Assembly: GCF_002240055.1 (NCBI RefSeq)
Contig: NZ_CP016753.1
Span: 124,001 to 188,000, forward strand
Direction: 5' to 3'
DNA: 64,000 bases
From: Leptotrichia sp. oral taxon 498
GTDB lineage: Bacteria; Fusobacteriota; Fusobacteriia; Fusobacteriales; Leptotrichiaceae
Both the position numbers and the translations under genes were made by a program. The first letter of the stretch is position 1, and the number at the start of each line of letters is the position of its first letter. Shown piece by piece: positions 37,499 through 45,180 of the stretch. The notes beneath the pieces were generated by a model that saw only the letters and a list, made by a program, of their open reading frames with translations, did not search any database and was not told the DNA's origin.

Positions 37499-37987
37499 AT
37501 GATGAAAAAATTTATAGTTTTTATAATTTCATTAAATTTACTGGGTAGTGAGTTTAAAAAAATGGATGACAATTTTACTAGGAAAATGGATTTAAAATAT
37601 GAAGAATTTATCTTAAAAAATGTTAATCATAAAGACTTTATCACTATTTCAGAAACATCGGGAAATATTATTATCTTTTTTAATCAGGAGAAAGAAATTA
37701 ACAAAATCGTTTATTTTAATAAAAATAATAAAATAAAAAGAGAAGAAATTTATAAAAACGCAAATATTTATAAATTGAATATAGCAAGATATTTATATGG
37801 AGAAAATCTGAATGAACAATCAAATATAAAAACTGGTATTGAAAAGGTTATAGAATATTATAATTATGAAAAAAATAAAATAAGAAAAATTATAATATTT
37901 TCTGGATTAGAAAAAGAATTTGAAATAGAATTTGATGAAATTGGCAATGTAAAGAATATTCTAAAAGAAACGGAGCTAAAAAAATGA
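37499..37987 (+). CDS. Small exported protein of unknown function
   Basis: 162 residues. A Lys-start hydrophobic leader (KKFIVFIISLNLLGS) looks like a signal peptide. The rest is hydrophilic, with alternating strand-like segments (ISETSGNIIIFFNQEKEINKI) reminiscent of repeated beta-hairpins. The gene overlaps the next by four bases (ATGA), so the two are translationally coupled. Position behind a CdiA remnant suggests an immunity or accessory role, but no family was recognised. Confidence 0.6.
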   Translation: MMKKFIVFIISLNLLGSEFKKMDDNFTRKMDLKYEEFILKNVNHKDFITISETSGNIIIFFNQEKEINKIVYFNKNNKIKREEIYKNANIYKLNIARYLYGENLNEQSNIKTGIEKVIEYYNYEKNKIRKIIIFSGLEKEFEIEFDEIGNVKNILKETELKK

Positions 37988-38793
37988 AAAGGGTTATTTT
38001 ATTAATAATATTCTCAATAAATGTTATGTATTGTAAAGAAAAAAAAGTATTTGGTATAAAACCTGATTATCCTTATGAGGGAATAATAATCAATCAGATT
38101 TTTCATAGTTCAGATAATGAAGATTATTTAAAAAACCTAACAACAGGTAGTACACCATTATATTATGATGGAAAAACAAATACTTTTATTCATAATGTAT
38201 ATAATCATCATACTATGTATTATTCACATGATTTCGTTTTAAAATCTAAAAATTATGTTGAAAAAAAAGCTCAGATATATTTTAGGAAAAACAATTATCC
38301 AGAAATTCATTGTTTAAATAATTTAGATGAAGAGTCAAAATCAAAAGTATTAAATTTTTTTTCATTTGACATTGAAAAATATTATATGAATTTATATCCA
38401 ACTTGCATAATAAAGAAAGATAAAGAAAGTAATATTTTGTTTGGAAAATGGGAAATTGAAAATAATAAAGTCTCCCTTGAACTACATTATAATAATTTTG
38501 AAATAAGAAAAATATCTAAAAAAAATAATGAAATATTTAAAATTATAGAAAAAATTGATTCAATGAAACAAGAAGAAGGTTATTATTGGGTTCCAGATTA
38601 TAATTTTGAATATACAATATTTACTCCTAATAAAATATTGCATAAAAAAGATATCAGTCTTTCTGAAGATGAAGAAAAATTGATTAACACTTTAAAAATA
38701 TTATTTAAAAATGAATTTCTAAAAGAATATTGGTGTAAATCAAGAATTTTTAATAGTTGTATTGACGAAAAAAATGAGCAGTCAAAAGATTAA
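37984..38793 (+). CDS. Putative lipoprotein of unknown function
   Basis: 269 residues. The leader RVILLIIFSINVMYC ends in a possible lipobox (VMYC, Cys 17). Aromatic-rich, with HNVYNHHTMYYSHDF and YYWVPDYNFEYTIF. No known domain seen. Coupled to the preceding small exported protein. Both lie in the toxin-immunity island and may be a periplasmic protein pair, perhaps immunity to an exported toxin; this is conjecture. Confidence 0.6.
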   Translation: MKRVILLIIFSINVMYCKEKKVFGIKPDYPYEGIIINQIFHSSDNEDYLKNLTTGSTPLYYDGKTNTFIHNVYNHHTMYYSHDFVLKSKNYVEKKAQIYFRKNNYPEIHCLNNLDEESKSKVLNFFSFDIEKYYMNLYPTCIIKKDKESNILFGKWEIENNKVSLELHYNNFEIRKISKKNNEIFKIIEKIDSMKQEEGYYWVPDYNFEYTIFTPNKILHKKDISLSEDEEKLINTLKILFKNEFLKEYWCKSRIFNSCIDEKNEQSKD

Positions 38794-38850
38794 ATAATAA
38801 ATAAAAAATTACATTTTAAAAAAGAAAAAAGATGTCAGAGAATTATTTTA

Positions 38851-38874
38851 CATTGCACCTAAATTTTGGGCACA
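38851..38874. repeat. IS-end-like sequence (IS3-type inverted repeat remnant)
   Basis: Its complement, TGTGCCCAAAATTTAGGTGC, resembles TGTACCCAAAATCTTGGACA at 42368 in inverted orientation. With about 80 bp of unassigned DNA to its left it looks like the end of a lost insertion sequence. Confidence 0.35.
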
Positions 38875-38924
38875 AAATAGGAGATGCAGTTTTTTTACAT
38901 TTTTTCTGTATTCCAAATATTGAT

Positions 38925-39061
38925 TTTTTTGAGCTGTATAGATGTTATACGAGCTTTTTAAATGATATTTTTTATGGTTAGATAGAATATTTCTAAAATT
39001 CATAGTAAAAGAACAGTAAAACTAAAATTTTTAATTTTTTTCTTTAAAATAGATGAAATTT
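38925..39061 (+). repeat. 137-bp direct repeat, left copy
   Basis: Identical to 42701-42837 except one base (G at 39055, A at 42831), 3776 bp apart. It contains GAGCTGTATAGATGTTATAC and is non-coding. The two copies bracket the toxin/immunity segment. Confidence 0.95.
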
Positions 39062-39133
39062 TTGTTGTGAGATAATACATATGTGACAAGAGTATGTAAA
39101 AAAGAAAGATTTCTGGAAAGCGGTGAAACAATA

Positions 39134-39655
39134 ATGATTATAAAAGACTATAGTGAAGCAAAAAAAATATTTTTACATTATAATGGAAGTTATTTTCATA
39201 TGCAAAGAGAGGAGTATCTTGATCAATATATGAAATTTAATATTTCAAAAAAAGAAGAAAGAAAATGGTTAAAAGAAAAAGTAGAGAAAATACTATCAAC
39301 AATAAGTGAAGTGAAGAATATAAACTTAAAATATGATAAATACTGGAATATTCTATATATATTAACTGAAACTTTAGAAGATAATCATCTTTTAGATAAA
39401 ACAATAAGTGCGTTTGAAAAAGATTTAAAATATCTAGATATATTTTCAATTAACATGATATTGGAAATGATTCATGATAATAAAAAAATATGGAAAAATT
39501 TTAAAAAGAAATTAAAAAAAATAATACAAAATAATGATATAAGTAAAAATGAAATTATATCGAAAGAACATAATAAATTAAAGGGAATTCAGTTTTTGAC
39601 AGAAGATGAAGTAATAAAAAGATACAGAGAAATTTTATCTAAATTACAAAGTTAA
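39134..39655 (+). CDS. Hypothetical protein, candidate immunity protein
   Basis: 173 residues from ATG 39134. The upstream GTG at 39083 has no Shine-Dalgarno and would add a 17-residue tail. The N-terminal part (IKDYSEAKKIFLHYNGSYFH) reminds me of small immunity proteins from polymorphic-toxin loci, but no family can be named with certainty. Acidic/basic, all-helical looking, no signal peptide. It lies directly upstream of the deaminase toxin fragment. Confidence 0.55.
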   Translation: MIIKDYSEAKKIFLHYNGSYFHMQREEYLDQYMKFNISKKEERKWLKEKVEKILSTISEVKNINLKYDKYWNILYILTETLEDNHLLDKTISAFEKDLKYLDIFSINMILEMIHDNKKIWKNFKKKLKKIIQNNDISKNEIISKEHNKLKGIQFLTEDEVIKRYREILSKLQS

Positions 39656-39674
39656 ATATTAAAATTTTTTTTAA

Positions 39675-40016
39675 CACATAATAAAAAATAACATAATCGT
39701 CGCTACAAGAAAAGGAGCGACAGTTCTTGAAGAAGGATCTGATGGAGTATTCCGAGTTCTTAAAAATGTGACAAAACCTTCAAAAAATGTATCTAGGAGA
39801 CTGCCACATAATACAACTTCCAGCACAACAGAAGTTACAGGCCATACAAGAAATGTTGAAAGAATTACACAGACAGCAGGAAATGCGGCTAAAAATTTAA
39901 AAACTCCTGCTATAGAATACAAAGCTCCTTCCAAACCAAATGCTGTTGAAAAAATAACAACAAATATAGAGATAACTGGTTCAAAAGGCAAAAATGTTGA
40001 AATCATAAAAAAATAG
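39675..40016 (+). CDS. Upstream (linker) part of a displaced CdiA-type toxin, frame-broken
   Basis: Open from a TAA at 39672 and without a convincing start codon. It encodes TRKGATVLEEGSDGVFRVLK and further on SKNVSRRLPHNTTS, ending at TAG 40014-40016. The next coding frame continues it in -1 phase: one extra A in the A7 run 40007-40013 joins ...NVEIIKK to IDGNSTITIEKH and the toxin. Such VLEEGSDGVFRVL-type linkers sit between the exoprotein body and the toxin tip. The 5' part of the gene is missing, as in orphan cdiA-CT modules. Confidence 0.55.
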   Translation, partial: HIIKNNIIVATRKGATVLEEGSDGVFRVLKNVTKPSKNVSRRLPHNTTSSTTEVTGHTRNVERITQTAGNAAKNLKTPAIEYKAPSKPNAVEKITTNIEITGSKGKNVEIIKK

Positions 40017-40048
40017 ATGGGAACTCTACCATAACAATAGAAAAACAT

Positions 40049-41128
40049 ATGTCAGACATACTGCCAGCATACATAATTGACGATATAGCAAAAGGCGGAA
40101 TGGGAAGAACTTTAAGAATAGGAAACGGAAGTTATCTTGAAAATTATGGCGGAGGAAAGGCTTCAAATGAAGTGCCACCATTTGTAAACAGGGAAAATAT
40201 TCATAGAAATAACAGTACTCAAAATTATGAATTTAAGTCTCAAAATAATGGCTCAAGTGGTTCAAATAGCGGAGGTGGAGGAAGTGGCTCTAAAAAAAGT
40301 ATTGAACCTCCTGTGAAGGATAATAGCAAGATTTATACATTGGAATCACAAAATGCAAATTGGAAACTTAAACCAGAAATTCCAAGAACAGCAGTAAAAA
40401 ATTCTGAAGGTAATTATACATTAGGTAGAGGTAATGAGTGGAGTGTAAATAATACTGTAACTTCTGTTAAAAAAATGGAAACTTCCGGTTTAAATGATGT
40501 ATACAAGGTTGAGATAAATAATGGAATCACACCTAATTATGCGATAGTTAATGGGCAAAATTTTTTAACTATGAAAGAATACAATAATATTGCTACTAAA
40601 ATGTCTAATTCTATAAAACCTTTAGAAGCTATAAAAGATCCTGTTTTAAATGTAGATAAAATAAGAAGTTTTCTAAAGACTCATGAATCAAAATATTTAA
40701 AATCAAGTTACAAAGCGGATGATTTATCAATTGCAACTGCAAAAATTGTAACAACTGATGGTAAAGTAGAAAATATTTTATCAGTTAATGGTAAAGCATG
40801 GAATGGGAATGCTCCAAAAGAAGTTACTATTAATAATGTGAAGTACAAGGTTATTATTAAGGACAGTGAATCAGTAAAGACATATACAGGGATTTCTCGA
40901 AATGGGAATAAAGTATCGAATCTAAACCATGCAGAGAAGAAACTGGCAAGCTATATTCAGGATAATTATTCAGGTAAGGGGGTAAAAGTAGATATTGGAG
41001 TCCAGAATACATCAAAAGAAGTGAGAGGTATGTGTCCAAACTGTAATTCTTCAATGTTTGATTTTGCAAAAGATAATCCTGATATGAGAATAACCATTTA
41101 TGAAGGAACAACAGGAATAAATCCGTAA
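40049..41128 (+). CDS. Deaminase-fold polymorphic toxin, orphan CdiA-CT type
   Basis: 359 residues. The N-terminal part (GNGSYLENYGGGKASNEVPP) and a Gly/Ser linker (residues 72-85) are carrier sequence. The C-terminal about 130 residues form the likely toxin domain: NHAEKKLASYI (HAE, zinc and proton-shuttle motif) and GMCPNCNSSM (CxxC, zinc ligands), followed by DMRITIYEG. HAE plus CxxC defines the cytidine-deaminase-like superfamily, which includes interbacterial DNA and RNA deaminase toxins such as DddA. The exact subfamily and substrate are not determinable here. The frame may start upstream at 39675 through a slip at 40007-40013. The immunity gene follows after 16 bp. Confidence 0.72.
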   Translation: MSDILPAYIIDDIAKGGMGRTLRIGNGSYLENYGGGKASNEVPPFVNRENIHRNNSTQNYEFKSQNNGSSGSNSGGGGSGSKKSIEPPVKDNSKIYTLESQNANWKLKPEIPRTAVKNSEGNYTLGRGNEWSVNNTVTSVKKMETSGLNDVYKVEINNGITPNYAIVNGQNFLTMKEYNNIATKMSNSIKPLEAIKDPVLNVDKIRSFLKTHESKYLKSSYKADDLSIATAKIVTTDGKVENILSVNGKAWNGNAPKEVTINNVKYKVIIKDSESVKTYTGISRNGNKVSNLNHAEKKLASYIQDNYSGKGVKVDIGVQNTSKEVRGMCPNCNSSMFDFAKDNPDMRITIYEGTTGINP

Positions 41129-41144
41129 GAGAAAGGAAGACAAG

Positions 41145-42239
41145 ATGAATAAAAGATACATGGATATACTAAAAGAATATCTAAAAAAAAACGAAAGAAA
41201 GGCAATAGGATACAGTGAAGAAGAAATAATTAAGATTGAAAAGCTGTATGATATAGAAGCAAAAGGAGATTTCAGGGAGTTCTTAAAATATGCCGGAAGA
41301 TGTGGAGGAGGATTACTTGAAGATTATACAATAATTCTTTATAGAGAACTTTGGAGTATACAGTCTTTCTTAAGAAAAAATTATTTTGGATTTATAGATG
41401 ATGAAGATTTTGAAGAAAAAGTATTTTATGATGAACTGAAAAGAAAGCCATTCATATTTTCAATAGAAATGGAAAACTATTATTTTTATATAAGGACAGC
41501 AGATGATGATTTAAAGGTATACTGTTTTGATGAGAATGAAGAAAAGATAAAGGATACTGGAATGGATTTTAATGAATACATGGTTGATTTAGTAGAAAGA
41601 TACAATCCTGAATTAAAACCTATATTGGAAATTCCATCAATAGGAGAACTTCTGGTACAGTGTGATACATCTGAAAAAAGAATTACAGGATTAAGGGAAA
41701 TAAGGGAATATATATCTTCAGAAAGAAAAGAAAACAAAGAGCTTTTTATCCTTCTTGAAAGATATCTTGAAAAGAACAGGAAGGAATTTACAGGATACAA
41801 TGATGATGAGATAAGAGGAATAGAAGAATTATATGATATAGAAGTGAAGGGAGATTTCAGGGAATTTTTAAGTATAGCAGGAAAAAGTTTGGGAGGATTG
41901 TTAGGAGAAGAAGAATTGTCATTATATAATGACTGGAGTATAAGAGAAAGAATAGTGTTACAATATGATTTTCAGGAATATGTACAAAAAGATAAATTTC
42001 GTGGAAAAGGAAGAGATGGTAAACCTTTTATAATTGACTTAAAAAGTAATTCTGAATACATTTTTATAACTACAAGGGATAATGATTTAAAAGTATATCA
42101 TTACAGCAGAGAGAACAGGACTTTAAAGGAAACAGGAATGAATTTCAGTGAATATGTTGCAGATTTAATTAAAAGATATAATCCGGAACTTGAAGAGTTA
42201 AAAGATGTTTCAGTATCTGGAGATATTATAAACATATAA
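41145..42239 (+). CDS. Tandem SUKH (SMI1/KNR4)-like immunity protein
   Basis: 364 residues made of two similar halves (about 1-170 and 188-364). Shared blocks are KLYDIEAKGDFREFLKYAG vs ELYDIEVKGDFREFLSIAG, DDDLKVYCF vs DNDLKVYHY, and TGMDFNEYMVDLVERYNPEL vs TGMNFSEYVADLIKRYNPEL. The D-FREFL-aG pattern matches SUKH immunity domains, the most common antidotes in polymorphic-toxin loci. AAGGAAG precedes the ATG. Immediately downstream of the toxin, so it is the presumed cognate antidote. The duplication may reflect a second specificity. Confidence 0.75.
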   Translation: MNKRYMDILKEYLKKNERKAIGYSEEEIIKIEKLYDIEAKGDFREFLKYAGRCGGGLLEDYTIILYRELWSIQSFLRKNYFGFIDDEDFEEKVFYDELKRKPFIFSIEMENYYFYIRTADDDLKVYCFDENEEKIKDTGMDFNEYMVDLVERYNPELKPILEIPSIGELLVQCDTSEKRITGLREIREYISSERKENKELFILLERYLEKNRKEFTGYNDDEIRGIEELYDIEVKGDFREFLSIAGKSLGGLLGEEELSLYNDWSIRERIVLQYDFQEYVQKDKFRGKGRDGKPFIIDLKSNSEYIFITTRDNDLKVYHYSRENRTLKETGMNFSEYVADLIKRYNPELEELKDVSVSGDIINI

Positions 42240-42367
42240 TAAAGTTTTCTTCATTTCTGAGTGATAGTTTAGTGAAAAGCTAAAGAACTGTTATATTAAA
42301 ATAATACAAAAAAGTTTGAACTTAGGAAATAAAAAGAAAGGTAAGTTAATAATAGAGGGGATTGGAG

Positions 42368-42522
42368 TGTACCCAAAATCTTGGACAAATAATTTGAAAA
42401 CTTGTTTTCTATTTATTAAAACTTAGTTTAAGAAAAGTAATTTGAAAAAAGTACATAGATGAATTTAAAATGTTAATTTTAGAATTATTAGAAGAAGGAA
42501 AAATAGAAATTATAAAAAAATA
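42368..42522 (+). mobile_element. IS3-family insertion sequence remnant
   Basis: Begins with an IS-end-like TGTACCCAAAATCTTGGACA. Some 75 bp on, a frame (42447-42522) encodes KKYIDEFKMLILELLEEGK and then stops, resembling the helix-turn-helix start of IS3/IS150 OrfA transposases (K-K-Y-x-E-F-K...). No start codon and no remainder of the transposase, hence a dead fragment. Confidence 0.42.
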
Positions 42523-42536
42523 AAGCTATATTTTCA

Positions 42537-42572
42537 AATAATCGTTGTTGTAAAAGACAACGGTTATTTTTC
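42537..42572 (+). terminator. Terminator downstream of the toxin/immunity genes
   Basis: AATAATCGTTGT and ACAACGGTTATT form a stem (42537-42568) with an 8-base loop, followed by TTTT. Confidence 0.65.
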
Positions 42573-42700
42573 TCAAATTCTTCATATATTCAAAATAATT
42601 AATACAAAATATTTTGATTATATCAAATTCACTCATATAACTCTTGTAAGTCAAAATTTTCATTCAAGACATAGGGTTTTGGTTTTATACTAAAAATGAA

Positions 42701-42837
42701 TTTTTTGAGCTGTATAGATGTTATACGAGCTTTTTAAATGATATTTTTTATGGTTAGATAGAATATTTCTAAAATTCATAGTAAAAGAACAGTAAAACTA
42801 AAATTTTTAATTTTTTTCTTTAAAATAGATAAAATTT
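42701..42837 (+). repeat. 137-bp direct repeat, right copy
   Basis: One mismatch to 38925-39061. This copy lies just upstream of the rlmB promoter and is probably the ancestral location. Confidence 0.95.
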
Positions 42838-42841
42838 AAAC

Positions 42842-42870
42842 AAGACAAAATCATTTTTTTTTGTTATAAT
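42842..42870 (+). promoter_or_regulatory. Promoter of rlmB-putP
   Basis: AAGACA (42842-42847), 17 bases, TATAAT (42865-42870), 40 bp before rlmB. Confidence 0.6.
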
Positions 42871-42909
42871 TAATATAAATCACAAAAAGAAAGCGAGAAC
42901 GAGAAAAAT

Positions 42910-43608
42910 ATGAAAAAAATCATAGGAATTAATCCTGTAACAGAAGTTTTAAAATCCGATAAAAACATTGAAAAACTTGAAATTTATAAAAAAGTTAAAA
43001 AAGAAACTATAAAAAATATTTTAAATTTAGCAAGTAAAAAAAATATAAAAGTTTTTTATAACGACAAAAGAAGTGAAAATTCACAAGGTGTCGTCGCAAT
43101 TATCTCAGATTTTGACTACTATGTTGACCTAAACGCATTTTTGGAAAAAGTTTTGAGAAAAGAAAAATCAAAAATAGTAATTTTAGATCAAGTTCAAGAT
43201 CCAAGAAATTTTGGTGCAATAATCAGAAGTGCTGAATGTTTTGGAGTTGATGGAATAATCATTCAAGACAGAAATAGTGTAAAAGTGACAGAAACAGTCG
43301 TAAAATCATCGACAGGAGCGATAGAACACATGGATATTGTAAAAGTTACAAATATCTCAGATACAATTGATAAATTAAAAAAATATGGATATATGGTTTA
43401 TGGTGCTGAAGCGAATGGAGAGTGCTACTACTACGAAGAAAAATATCCAAATAAAGTTTGTCTTGTACTTGGAAGCGAAGGAAATGGAATGAGAAAAAAA
43501 GTTAGAGAGCACTGTGATAAAATTGTAAAAATTCACTTAAATGGAAAAATCAATTCTTTGAATGTATCTGTCGCAGGTGGAATTTTACTTGCTGAGATGT
43601 CTAAATAA
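42910..43608 (+). CDS. rlmB: 23S rRNA 2'-O-ribose methyltransferase, RlmB/TrmH family
   Basis: 232 residues. An N-terminal L30e-like substrate-binding domain (IIGINPVTEVLK) is followed by a SPOUT domain. The three SPOUT motifs are present: DQVQDPRNFGAIIRSA, LVLGSEGNGM, and NSLNVSVAGGILLAE. It belongs to the RlmB group (Gm2251 in E. coli) by length and GINPV start, but other TrmH-like rRNA targets are possible. It is followed after 31 bp by putP. Confidence 0.85.
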   Translation: MKKIIGINPVTEVLKSDKNIEKLEIYKKVKKETIKNILNLASKKNIKVFYNDKRSENSQGVVAIISDFDYYVDLNAFLEKVLRKEKSKIVILDQVQDPRNFGAIIRSAECFGVDGIIIQDRNSVKVTETVVKSSTGAIEHMDIVKVTNISDTIDKLKKYGYMVYGAEANGECYYYEEKYPNKVCLVLGSEGNGMRKKVREHCDKIVKIHLNGKINSLNVSVAGGILLAEMSK

Positions 43609-43639
43609 AAAATTATATATAGAAAAAGAAGGAGAAAAA

Positions 43640-45073
43640 ATGTCAGTTGGAATTGAAACATTTATAACATTTGGAATATATTTATTATTTTTAATAGGAA
43701 TAGGAGTATATTTTTACACAAAAACAGATACACACGAAGATTATGTGCTAGGCGGAAGAGGTGTTGGTTACTGGGTTACAGCAATGTCAGCTCAAGCCAG
43801 TGATATGAGCGGATGGCTGCTTTTAGGACTACCTGGAGCTGTTTATTTATCTGGATTAAAGCAAATATGGGTCATTGTAGGTCTTACCATCGGAACATAT
43901 TTAAACTGGAAATTCGTTGCGCCAAAACTTAGAACTCAAACGGAAGAACACGATGCACTGACAATTCCTACATTTTTATCAAGAAAATCAGATGACAAAA
44001 AAGGATATGTAAAAACTTTTTCTGCAATTGTAATATTATTTTTCTTTACAATTTATTCTGCTTCGGGTTTGGTTTCAAATGGAAAATTATTTGAATCACT
44101 GCTTGGAATTGACTATAAATTAGGAGTTTTACTAGGTGGTGGAACTATTATTATTTACACTTTTTTAGGTGGCTATCTAGCTGGAGTTTGGACTGATTTC
44201 TTTCAGGGAATACTTATGTTTTTTGCAATAATTGTCGTTCCTGTCGTTGCATATTTCGTAGTTGGCGGAAATAAAGGAATTGAAACTGCCATGGTTCAAA
44301 AACATATTTCTTTAAATCTTTTAAAATATCCTGAAGCACTTAGTTTACCTGTCATTATTTCAGGACTTGGATGGGGACTCGGATATTTTGGACAGCCGCA
44401 CATAATTGTAAAATTTATGAGTATTAAAGATGTAAATGAACTTTGGAAAGCACGGCTTATTGCAATGGTGTGGGTCATCATTTCCCTTGTCGGCTCAATT
44501 GCAGTTGGACTTACAGGAATGGCACTTTATCCTGATATAAAAACAATTTCAGGTGATGCTGAAAAAATCTTCATTTACATGATTGGCGGACTTTTCAATC
44601 CTTGGGTTGCAGGAATTTTGTATGCTGCGATTTTATCAGCCATAATGTCAACAATTTCCGCACAATTATTGGTTGCTTCAAATACTTTGACGGAAGATTT
44701 TTATAAATACATTGTAAAGAGAGAAAAAAGCCACAAAGAGCTTATTTGGGTTGGAAGAATATGTATAATTTTAATTTTTATCGTTGCAACAATTTTGGCA
44801 ATGAATCCAAATTCACAAGTTTTATCACTAGTTTCATACGCTTGGGCAGGTTTTGGAGCTGTATTTTCTCCTGTTATTTTATTCATTTTATACAAGAAAA
44901 ATTTACATTGGAAAAATATATTAATTTCAATGCTTATCGCAACTGTCACAGTTATTTTCTGGAATCAAAGCGGACTTGGAAAAACAGTCTACGAAATCGT
45001 TCCTGGATTTATAATAAATTCTTTAACTTTGTATATTTTGGAAAAATTCAGTGAAAAAAATTCTTCAAATTAA
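43640..45073 (+). CDS. putP: Sodium/proline symporter
   Basis: 477 residues of the sodium:solute symporter family, with about 13 membrane helices. PutP hallmarks: YVLGGRGVGYWVTAMSAQAS and DMSGWLLLGLPGA in helix 2, GWGLGYFGQPHIIVKFMSI, and the later AAILSAIMSTISAQLLVASN sodium-site helix. Start is ATG 43640 behind AAGGAG; earlier in-frame codons overlap rlmB. Imports proline with sodium. Confidence 0.93.
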   Translation: MSVGIETFITFGIYLLFLIGIGVYFYTKTDTHEDYVLGGRGVGYWVTAMSAQASDMSGWLLLGLPGAVYLSGLKQIWVIVGLTIGTYLNWKFVAPKLRTQTEEHDALTIPTFLSRKSDDKKGYVKTFSAIVILFFFTIYSASGLVSNGKLFESLLGIDYKLGVLLGGGTIIIYTFLGGYLAGVWTDFFQGILMFFAIIVVPVVAYFVVGGNKGIETAMVQKHISLNLLKYPEALSLPVIISGLGWGLGYFGQPHIIVKFMSIKDVNELWKARLIAMVWVIISLVGSIAVGLTGMALYPDIKTISGDAEKIFIYMIGGLFNPWVAGILYAAILSAIMSTISAQLLVASNTLTEDFYKYIVKREKSHKELIWVGRICIILIFIVATILAMNPNSQVLSLVSYAWAGFGAVFSPVILFILYKKNLHWKNILISMLIATVTVIFWNQSGLGKTVYEIVPGFIINSLTLYILEKFSEKNSSN

Positions 45074-45120
45074 CTATAAAAATTTTAAATTTGTTAAATA
45101 ATATTTTATTTAAATAAAAT

Positions 45121-45180
45121 AAAAAATTATCTTGAAATGACAGGAATAAAAATATTTCTGAAATTTTAAGATAATTTTTT
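45121..45180. terminator. Bidirectional terminator between putP and tmk
   Basis: AAAAAATTATCTT (45121-45133) and AAGATAATTTTTT (45168-45180) form a 13-bp stem with T tracts on both strands. The minus-strand stop of tmk overlaps the right arm. Confidence 0.75.

Larger units (their letters stand above)
42240..42700. other. Gene-poor spacer after the immunity gene
   Basis: About 460 bp with IS3-like scraps and one terminator (listed separately). Otherwise no reading frame or regulatory sequence stands out. Confidence 0.5.

Noticed and set aside
39671-40048. A 125-codon minus-strand frame across the toxin linker
   Set aside because: It is antisense to a recognisable toxin carrier sequence, has no ribosome site and no similarity to known proteins.
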